Shown: piece after piece, positions 57,992 through 64,000 of the stretch
Numbering within the stretch: the stretch's first letter is position 1
Layout: each line of letters starts with the position of its first letter
Assembly (NCBI RefSeq): GCF_014174495.1
Contig: NZ_JACJHR010000024.1
Location: 49,881 to 113,880, forward strand
Length of the DNA stretch: 64,000 nt
Reading direction: 5' to 3'
Source of the DNA: Amycolatopsis echigonensis
Lineage (GTDB): Bacteria > Actinomycetota > Actinomycetes > Mycobacteriales > Pseudonocardiaceae
Notes under the pieces: model-generated
What the model saw: the letters and a program-made list of their open reading frames with translations, nothing else
Database searches by the model: none
Told to the model about the DNA's origin: nothing
Made by a program: the position numbers and the translations under genes

Positions 57992-59329
57992 TCAGACCTC
58001 CGCTCCTGCCAACGCCACCTGCGCGCGCACCGCCGGCTTGCGCAGATAGCCGAACCACGTCACACCCACGCACACCGCGTAGAAGACCAGGAATCCGACG
58101 AACGCCGGAACACCGCTGTGCGCGGTGGCGAACGACTGCCGGAACGCGAGGTTGATGAACAACCCGCCCAGCGCGCCGATCGCGCCGGCCAGCCCGATCA
58201 AGGCTCCGGACAGCCGCCGAGCGTTGCGCAGTTCCGCCGCCTCGTTGGCACCGGCCTGAATCGCGGCACGCGCCTTCACCTGGAAGATCGCCGGGATCAT
58301 CTTGTACGTCGATCCGTTGCCGATTCCGGTGAGCACGAACAGGACAATGAACGCCGCGGTGAATGTCGCCAGCGAATCAGTCGAAGAAGCCAGCACCAGC
58401 ACCACGGTCGCCAGCGCCATCGCGCCGAACGTCGCGAAGGTGACCCGGCCACCACCGATACGGTCCGAGAGCCACCCGCCGATCGGCCGCGAGAGCGAAC
58501 CCAGCAGCGGACCGAGGAACGTCACCGCGGCCGCCTGCAACGGCGTCCGGCCGAACTGGTTCTGCAGCACCAAACCGAAGGCGAAGCTGTAACCGATGAA
58601 GGAACCGAACGTGCCGACGTACAGCAGCGACATCACCCAGGTGTGTCCATAACGGACTACCTCGCGCATTGCCTTCGTGTCACCGCGGACGCTGACCAAG
58701 TTGTCCATGAACAACGCTGCGCACGTCGCGGCGATGACGATCAGCGGAAGGTAGATGTACAGCACCAATCGCGGCGCGGTCGCACCCGCCGTCCCGATGA
58801 CGAGAAGCCCGACGAGCTGAATCACCGCGACGCCGAGGTTTCCGCCTCCGGCGTTCAACCCGAGCGCCCAGCCCTTGTGCCGTTCGGGATAAAAGGTGTT
58901 GATGTTCGCCATCGACGACGCGAAGTTGCCACCCCCGACACCGCCGAGCGCGGCCATCAGCACGAAGGTTCCGAGCGAGGTGCCCGGGTGCAGCACGATC
59001 GCCGTCAGCACCGTCGGAATGAGCAGCAGCAGTGCGCTGATGACTGTCCAATTGCGACCGCCGAAGCGCGCGACCGCGAAGGTGTACGGGATCCGCATGA
59101 TCGCGCCGACCACCGTCGGCGTGGAGACGAGCAGGAACTTGTCCGCCGCGCTGAATCCGTAGGCCGGGCCCATGAACAGCACTACGACCGACCACAGGGT
59201 CCAGACCGAGAAGCCGATGTGCTCGGAAAACACGGAAAACCACAGATTGCGCCGGGCGACTCGCTTGCCGGTCGTTTCCCAGAACTCGTCGTCCTCGGGA
59301 TCCCAGTGCTCGATCCAACGGCGGGTCAT
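57992..59329 (-). CDS. narK: Nitrate/nitrite transporter, NarK type
   Basis: This 445-residue major-facilitator protein has about twelve helices and the nitrate/nitrite porter signature region GVGGGNFASSMANINTFYPERHKGWALGLNAGGGNLGV (quoted over two loops), with an Arg in the first segment (FSVFSEHIGFSVWTLWS, then MRIPYTFAV). It imports nitrate and exports nitrite. I chose the ATG at 59329 since AGGAGG lies 6-7 bases before it; the ATG at 59359 overlaps the previous gene and adds 10 residues. Confidence 0.94.
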   Translation of the reverse strand: MTRRWIEHWDPEDDEFWETTGKRVARRNLWFSVFSEHIGFSVWTLWSVVVLFMGPAYGFSAADKFLLVSTPTVVGAIMRIPYTFAVARFGGRNWTVISALLLLIPTVLTAIVLHPGTSLGTFVLMAALGGVGGGNFASSMANINTFYPERHKGWALGLNAGGGNLGVAVIQLVGLLVIGTAGATAPRLVLYIYLPLIVIAATCAALFMDNLVSVRGDTKAMREVVRYGHTWVMSLLYVGTFGSFIGYSFAFGLVLQNQFGRTPLQAAAVTFLGPLLGSLSRPIGGWLSDRIGGGRVTFATFGAMALATVVLVLASSTDSLATFTAAFIVLFVLTGIGNGSTYKMIPAIFQVKARAAIQAGANEAAELRNARRLSGALIGLAGAIGALGGLFINLAFRQSFATAHSGVPAFVGFLVFYAVCVGVTWFGYLRKPAVRAQVALAGAEV

Positions 59330-59355
59330 GGCGTCCTCCTCGTTACCGGGGGCGG

Positions 59356-60780
59356 TCATTGCGCGGCCAGCCAGTCCGCGACCGCGCCGACCGTGTCGCG
59401 GCAGCTGCCGCATCCCGTGGTGGCGCGGGTGGTACGGGCGAGTGCGGCAGCGTCGGTGGCGCCACCCCGCCAGGCTTCGATCAGGCGGCCTTTGGTCACC
59501 GCGTTGCAGCGGCAGATCACCGTGGACGCAGGAAGATCCGCTGGGCTGGCCGCCGTCGGCGCGCCCGCGGGCATCGCGCGGCCGAGCAGCACGGCGAGCC
59601 GGTCTTCGGGTACTGGCGTGCCTCGGTCGTGCAGCTGCGTCACGGTCGCGGCCGCGTCCGGGAGGCCGAGCAGGATCGCACCGGTCACGCGGTCGCCGCG
59701 GACGACGAGCTTGCCGTACCGTCCGCCGGACGGATCGTCGAAGGTCACGACCTCGGCCGCGGCGTCCTCGCTGGTCACCTGCGTTTCGCCGAGCGCGGCG
59801 AGGTCGATGTCGCGCGCCTTGAGCCGGGTGACCGTGCGGGTGCCGCGATAGCGAGCCGTGGCGTCCGCGCCGGTGAGCAGATCCGCGAGCACCACCGCCT
59901 GTTCCCACGCGGGCTGCACCAATCCGGCCGGCGCACCCGGGTGCCGGGCGCAGTCGCCCAGCGCGTGGATCCGGCCGTCGGAAGTCCTCAGCAGATCGTC
60001 CACCAGAATCCCGCGGTCCACCGCGAGTCCAGCGGCTTCGGCGAGCGACGTCTCCGGTCGCACCCCGGCCGCGACGACCACCAGGTCCGCGGGAACAAAG
60101 CTGCCGTCGTCGAGTTTGAGGCCGTCTCCGGGAAGGTGCCGAGCGGCCGTCACCTCGAACCGGAATGTCACACCCAGCTCGGCCAGCCGGCGCGCCAGCA
60201 CCCGCCCGGCGCCGGAATCCAGTTGCCGTTCCAAAACATGCGGCTGCGGATGCACCACCGTCACGTTCGCGCCGCGACCCGCCAGCCCTCGCGCGGCCTC
60301 CAAGCCGAGCAGCCCGCCACCGAGTACGGCGACCGGCGCGCCCGGACGTGCGGCGTCCACGATGCGCGCACAGTCGTCCAGCGTTCGGAACGCCACGACC
60401 TCCGGCCCGAGTTCGAGGCCTTCGACCGGCGGCATCCAGGGTGCGGCCCCGGTCGCGAGGACGACCGCGTCGTAAGGGAAATCCTCGGTTTCAGTGCGGA
60501 CCAGCCGCCGTGCCGGGTCGATCTGCGTCACCCGCGTTCCGAGCCGCAGGTCGACCCGCGTCTGCGCCGCCCACTCGGAATCGTGCAGCCGCACCGTGTC
60601 CGGGTTCATCCCGCCAGCGACCACAGTGGACAGCAGCACCCGGTTGTACGCCGGATGCGGCTCCTCGCCGAGCACAGTCAGCCGTACTCGGTCGCCTTCC
60701 GGATCACGCCTGCGGATCTCGTCCGCCAGCCGGGCCCCGGCCATCCCGTATCCGATGATGACGACGTTCCGCGCGCTCAT
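59356..60780 (-). CDS. Nitrate reductase electron-transfer flavoprotein
   Basis: This 474-residue FAD-dependent oxidoreductase is related to the N-terminal half of NirB: ARNVVIIGYGMAGARLADEI (in part), ATGAAPWMPPVEGL, VLGGGLLGLEAARGLAGRG, and a terminal BFD [2Fe-2S] domain with ICRCNAVTKGRLI and TGCGSCRDTV. It would pass electrons from NAD(P)H to the molybdenum subunit encoded just upstream, the role played by NasB/NasC in Bacillus and Klebsiella. The ATG overlaps the nitrate reductase stop by 4 nt, and its own stop overlaps a possible narK start. Confidence 0.88.
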   Translation of the reverse strand: MSARNVVIIGYGMAGARLADEIRRRDPEGDRVRLTVLGEEPHPAYNRVLLSTVVAGGMNPDTVRLHDSEWAAQTRVDLRLGTRVTQIDPARRLVRTETEDFPYDAVVLATGAAPWMPPVEGLELGPEVVAFRTLDDCARIVDAARPGAPVAVLGGGLLGLEAARGLAGRGANVTVVHPQPHVLERQLDSGAGRVLARRLAELGVTFRFEVTAARHLPGDGLKLDDGSFVPADLVVVAAGVRPETSLAEAAGLAVDRGILVDDLLRTSDGRIHALGDCARHPGAPAGLVQPAWEQAVVLADLLTGADATARYRGTRTVTRLKARDIDLAALGETQVTSEDAAAEVVTFDDPSGGRYGKLVVRGDRVTGAILLGLPDAAATVTQLHDRGTPVPEDRLAVLLGRAMPAGAPTAASPADLPASTVICRCNAVTKGRLIEAWRGGATDAAALARTTRATTGCGSCRDTVGAVADWLAAQ

Positions 60781-62813
60781 GCTTCCGCCCTCGCCAACGA
60801 CACCGCGCACACCTTGAACTCCGGCATCCGGCTCACCGGGTCGAGCACCGCGTTGGTCACCAAATTCGCCCGCGCCGCACCGGGAAAGTGGAACGGCATG
60901 AAGACGAGGTCCGCGCGCATGGACGACACACAGCGCACCTGCGCGACTGTTTCCCCGCGTCGCGACCGCACCACCGCGCGGTCGCCGTCGGCCAGCCCGG
61001 AGCGCGCCGCGGTATCCGGATGCACCTCGACGAACACCTCCGGAACGACTGCCGTCAGTTCCGCGATCCGGCGAGTCTGCACACCGGATTGGTAGTGCTG
61101 CAGGACGCGACCGGTCGTGGCCTGCAACGGGAACGCCTCATCCGGCAACTCCGCTGGTCCACTGTGGTCAACGTCCGCGAATCGCGCCCGTCCGTCCGGA
61201 TGCGCGAAGCCGTCGAGAAACATCCGCGGCGTGCCCGGGTGTGCTTCGTCCGGAACCGGCCAGTGCAACGCTTCCCCGGAGCGCAACCGTTGGTAAGTCA
61301 CGCCGGAGTAGTCCGCAGCTCCGCCCTTCGACGCGGCGCGCAGCTCCTCGAAGACCTCCGCCGCGTCATCCGGAAACCGCTCGACGGGCTGGCCAATACG
61401 GACCGCGAGATCACGCAACAGCGAAAGATCGCTGCGCACTCCGTCCGGCGGCTCAATCGACCGCTGTCGCAAGAGCACTCGACCTTCGAGGTTGGTCAAC
61501 GTGCCTTCTTCTTCGGCCCATTGCGGCACCGGGAAAACCACGTCAGCCAGTTCCGCGGTCTCCGACAAGACGAAGTCCGCCACCACGAGAAGATCCAGTC
61601 CGGCCAAGCGTTCCTGCACTCGGGACGAGCGCGGAGCCGATACCACCGGGTTGCTCCCGAACACCAGCAACGCCTTGATCGACTCTCCCAGCTCGTCGAG
61701 CAGCTCGACCGCGGACCGGCCCGGACCCGGCAAGCTTTCCGCTGGCACACCCCAGACCTCGGCGACATGCGCACGCGCCGCCGGATCGTCGATCTTGCGA
61801 TACCCCGGCAGCTGATCCGCTTTCTGCCCGTGCTCGCGTCCGCCCTGGCCGTTGCCCTGTCCGGTCAGACAGCCGAAGCCAGACCCGGCGCGACCGGGCA
61901 ATCCCAGCGCGAGAGCGAGGTTGATCCACCCGCCGACGGTCGCGGTGCCGGACGCGTGCTGTTCCGTCCCGCGCCCAGTCAGTACATACGCGTTGCCAGC
62001 CCGGGCCAGCATTTCCGCGGCCTGACGCTGGTCCGCGGCCGAGACCCCGGTGACCCGCTCGACCCGTTCCGGCCACCAGGTCGCGGCGATGCGCCACATC
62101 TCGTCGAAGCCGGCCGTCCGAAGATCCACATAGGACTTGTCCAGGTGGCCTTCGGCGACGACCGCGTGCAGGATCCCCAACGCCAGCGCGAGATCCGTAC
62201 CCGGCGCGGGTGCGAGGTGCAGCGCGGCCCGCTCGGCCGTCGGTGTGCGGCGCGGGTCGATCACGATCAGTTCCGCGCTGTCCAGGTGCTGCATGAACGG
62301 CGGCATCGTCTCGGCCGGGTTCGCGCCAGCGAGCAGGACGACGTCCGCTCCCGCGAGATCAGTGACCGGGAACGGAAGTCCGCGGTCGACGCCGAACGCG
62401 CGCATCCCGGCCGCGGCGGCGGAGGACATGCAGAAGCGGCCGTTGTAGTCGATTTGCGACGTCCCGAGCGCTACCCGGGCGAATTTCCCGAGCAGGTAAG
62501 CCTTTTCGTTGGTGAGTCCTCCGCCGCCGAACACGGCGACCGAGTCCGCGCCGTGCTCACGACGCGAGGCGAGCAGTTGGTCCGCGACGAAATCCAGTGC
62601 CTCGCCCCAGGAAACCGGCTGCAGTTCTCCGTCTCGGCGGAGCAGCGGCGAGGTCAGTCGTGCGCCGGACTTCAGCAGGGCGCCGGCGGTCCAGCCTTTC
62701 TGGCACAGGCCGCCCGCGTTGACCGGGAAATTTCTTGGAGTGACCCGGGTCTCGTCAAGGCGCATCCCGCACTGCAGAGCGCAGTACGGGCAATGTGTGT
62801 CGACGTGCGGCAC
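60777..62813 (-). CDS. nasA: Assimilatory nitrate reductase, molybdenum subunit
   Basis: This 678-residue Mo-bis-MGD oxidoreductase has the [4Fe-4S] motif C8-x2-C11-x3-C15 and C37 (HCPYCALQC and GGLCQKGW), then the domain motifs NPAETMPPFMQHL, GTDLALALGILHAV, LTGRGTEQHASGT, LTGQGNGQGGREHGQKADQLPG (in part) and C-terminal FQATTGR-type LQATTGRVLQHY. The residue that would hold Mo, Cys in FCMSSAAAAG, is consistent with the Nas/Nap branch. It reduces nitrate to nitrite in the cytoplasm. The GTG has AGGAG ahead. It is the first gene of the operon. Confidence 0.93.
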   Translation of the reverse strand: MPHVDTHCPYCALQCGMRLDETRVTPRNFPVNAGGLCQKGWTAGALLKSGARLTSPLLRRDGELQPVSWGEALDFVADQLLASRREHGADSVAVFGGGGLTNEKAYLLGKFARVALGTSQIDYNGRFCMSSAAAAGMRAFGVDRGLPFPVTDLAGADVVLLAGANPAETMPPFMQHLDSAELIVIDPRRTPTAERAALHLAPAPGTDLALALGILHAVVAEGHLDKSYVDLRTAGFDEMWRIAATWWPERVERVTGVSAADQRQAAEMLARAGNAYVLTGRGTEQHASGTATVGGWINLALALGLPGRAGSGFGCLTGQGNGQGGREHGQKADQLPGYRKIDDPAARAHVAEVWGVPAESLPGPGRSAVELLDELGESIKALLVFGSNPVVSAPRSSRVQERLAGLDLLVVADFVLSETAELADVVFPVPQWAEEEGTLTNLEGRVLLRQRSIEPPDGVRSDLSLLRDLAVRIGQPVERFPDDAAEVFEELRAASKGGAADYSGVTYQRLRSGEALHWPVPDEAHPGTPRMFLDGFAHPDGRARFADVDHSGPAELPDEAFPLQATTGRVLQHYQSGVQTRRIAELTAVVPEVFVEVHPDTAARSGLADGDRAVVRSRRGETVAQVRCVSSMRADLVFMPFHFPGAARANLVTNAVLDPVSRMPEFKVCAVSLARAEA

Positions 62814-62856
62814 AGGCGCTCCTCGGATCGGCGATGACCCGACGGTAAGGACGCTG

Positions 62857-62894
62857 TGTTACCTCGACGTGCCGGAATGTTTCAGGGAGTTGAC
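62857..62894 (-). promoter_or_regulatory. GlnR-box-like element upstream of the nitrate operon
   Basis: On the minus strand GTCAA-N6-GAAAC (62879-62894) fits the GlnR consensus half gTnAc-N6-GaAAc. A weaker second half, GCACG-N6-TAACA, follows at the right six-base spacing to 62857. It lies 44-81 bp before the nasA GTG, where an activator would bind. Confidence 0.55.
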
Positions 62895-62898
62895 ATTG

Positions 62899-62915
62899 CC
62901 CGCCGTCAGGGCGGG
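62899..62915 (-). terminator. Short hairpin after the TIGR02569-like gene
   Basis: A 6-bp GC stem (CCCGCC at 62899-62904, GGCGGG at 62910-62915) 13 bp downstream of the stop may end that gene ahead of the nitrate operon. It is weak. Confidence 0.35.
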
Positions 62916-62928
62916 GTCGCGCAGTGAG

Positions 62929-63726
62929 TCAGAGGATCGCGCTGACCTCGCGGGCGGCCGCGCGCAGGCCGTCCAGTGCGGCGTTGGTGGAACGAGGGTC
63001 GAGCGCGTGCGAGGCTAGACGGAAGAGAATGGCACGCAGGAGGAGCTGGGGCCACTCGGGAAGGTGTGCCCAGCGTTCCAGGAGCGCTCCGGTCGCCCCG
63101 CCCCAGATCAGCGAGTCGACCGCGGCGATCGCCGCGCCCCATTCGCCGGGGCGGTAGTAGGCGACGAAATCGACTACGCCAGGGGCCGCGTCGCCGTCGA
63201 AGAGCAGACCGGCGAGGAGTTCGCCGTGGGCCACCTGGTGCGGAAGTTTGATCGGGCGGCGGGACGGGGCGAGGATTTCGAACCAGCGGCCGCCTTTTTC
63301 CTCGGGAAGGGGGCGGTCCAGTTCTTCCCAGGCGATGCGGTCGGCGATGGCGTCCCGGTCGTCGCGGGACGAGAGGAAGTCCGGACGGGGCAGATCCGCG
63401 GTGGCTCGGTGCAGGCGGACCGCGGCCAGGACCGATTCCTCGCAGCGGTGTTCGGTGGTGCCGGGGAGGTACCGCCACGCTGACCAGTCGCCGACGATCC
63501 AGCGGCCGTCCCTCGACCGCACCGGCTTGGCGATGCGGAGGCCGGGGTCGTCGGCGAAATCGAGGGCTCGGGCGGTCCAGAGGGCTTGGGAGCGGTCGGT
63601 GACGCGTTTGAAGACCACGTCCCCGGCGTGCCAGGTTTCGGAGTCCGGGAGCAGGGTGATGGCGCCGGCGTCGCTGCCGAACGCGGAGCAGACGCGTTCG
63701 GAGGGACGTTCGAGGGTTGACCGCAC
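62929..63726 (-). CDS. TIGR02569-like conserved actinobacterial protein
   Basis: This 265-residue protein resembles the actinobacterial TIGR02569 family, distantly related to aminoglycoside phosphotransferases: VVFKRVTDRSQALWTA near the start (a lysine like that of kinase folds), a middle part DWSAWRYLPGT, HQVAHGELLAGLLFDGDAAPGVVDFVAYYRP in the place of a catalytic loop (HGELLAGLLF) and metal Asp (VVDF). The lower lobe is short. Substrate unknown. The GTG start has no clear ribosome site; TAACCT lies eight bases upstream and may be its -10. Confidence 0.65.
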   Translation of the reverse strand: MRSTLERPSERVCSAFGSDAGAITLLPDSETWHAGDVVFKRVTDRSQALWTARALDFADDPGLRIAKPVRSRDGRWIVGDWSAWRYLPGTTEHRCEESVLAAVRLHRATADLPRPDFLSSRDDRDAIADRIAWEELDRPLPEEKGGRWFEILAPSRRPIKLPHQVAHGELLAGLLFDGDAAPGVVDFVAYYRPGEWGAAIAAVDSLIWGGATGALLERWAHLPEWPQLLLRAILFRLASHALDPRSTNAALDGLRAAAREVSAIL

Positions 63727-63892
63727 AAAGGGGGAGGTTACCCCGGTGAGGGGTGGGTTATTGCGGAGACTCGCTGGTCATGGGTGGTTTCTCGGGTGCG
63801 GGGGTTGGTGGGGTCGGTCGGGCGGCTCGTCGCCTGGCGGCGACATTGCGCAGGGGCGGGGCGTGGGGCACCCCGAAGCTGGATTGTGCTGA

Positions 63893-63949
63893 CGGTTCGG
63901 GGGTGCTTGTCAAGGCGGGGAAGATGGCTTGACAAGCACCCCCGAACCG
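63893..63949. repeat. Perfect 22-bp inverted repeat near the window end
   Basis: Arms at 63893-63914 and 63928-63949 are fully complementary with a 13-base loop; the core of each arm includes GGGTGCTTGTCAAG or its complement. It may be the terminator of a gene beyond the window or a dispersed palindrome. Bases 63727-63892 hold no supported gene. Confidence 0.7.
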
Positions 63950-64000
63950 CAGGGAGGCTTCGTATCGGGGGGCGGGGGGGGGGGGGTCGGGAGAGCGGGG
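63950..64000. other. G-rich window end
   Basis: The last 50 bases include a run of more than ten G residues in GGGGGGCGGGG-type sequence. No gene is visible. The run may form a quadruplex, or be an assembly error at a contig edge. Confidence 0.5.

Noticed and set aside
63738..63935. Minus-strand frame near the window end
   Set aside because: Pro/Arg/Thr-rich, crosses the 22-bp palindrome, has no ribosome site and no recognisable domain.

Overview
The window is a GC-rich, gene-dense stretch of an actinobacterial chromosome, most likely Amycolatopsis or a close relative in Pseudonocardiaceae. This rests on the base composition, frequent GTG starts, 4-nt ATGA/GTGA gene overlaps, many leaderless-looking genes, and gene orders shared with mycobacteria: RNase H/phosphatase, zinc-ribbon, Nif3, protein tyrosine phosphatase, SURF1 and CobD; the MoxR/DUF58/SpoIIM/RDD block; AdnAB beside an alkyltransferase-like protein; and NnaR with NirBD. 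I cannot confirm the genus without a database search. I see no phage, insertion sequence, CRISPR array or tRNA.

Layout. 1-12 kb: an SCO6745-type protein, RNase P RNA (minus strand), an SfnG-like flavin monooxygenase, an SLC13/ArsB-type transporter, a GT-C-like membrane protein, and the conserved RNase H to CobD block with a PaiB-like protein. 11.5-14.2 kb: divergent gluconate genes (gntR / gntK-gntP) with two phased operator-like palindromes between them. 14.2-15.7 kb: a tiny secreted-peptide reading frame and an ArsR-SRPBCC pair with an operator-like palindrome inside its promoter. 15.7-22.6 kb: a sugar operon on the minus strand, with a ROK regulator, lipoprotein binding protein, two permeases, a GH4 hydrolase and a BadF-type kinase, but no ATPase.

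22.9-26.6 kb: a paired M16 peptidase (one catalytic, one non-catalytic subunit) with NudC. 26.6-38.7 kb: two DUF2207 proteins, RDD and SpoIIM proteins, and a MoxR-DUF58-DUF4350-DUF4129-membrane protein operon, followed by a membrane-anchored zinc metallopeptidase and a small membrane protein. 39.2-47.7 kb: a K+ channel/RCK protein, a DoxX-like protein, the AdnA-AdnB helicase-nuclease and an alkyltransferase-like protein. 48.2-53.4 kb: an iron-box-controlled siderophore-interacting protein, a uroporphyrinogen-III-synthase-like protein, a YafY/WYL regulator facing a DUF3224 and AlkZ-like pair, and an alpha-toroid protein.

53.4-62.9 kb: a nitrate/nitrite assimilation operon on the minus strand, read as nitrate reductase, its NAD(P)H-dependent electron-transfer subunit, NarK, NirB, NirD and NnaR, probably ending in an FGE-like protein. 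A GlnR-box-like element lies upstream. The window ends with a TIGR02569-type protein and a long palindrome. Intergenic spaces at 38.8-39.0 and 47.8-47.9 kb share a family of about 30-bp repeats. The strongest signals for follow-up are these repeats, the recurring TANNNT-N6-start leaderless signature (including an iron box centred on a -10), the GH4/kinase/ABC sugar operon, and the duplicated 5' end of the uroporphyrinogen-synthase-like gene.
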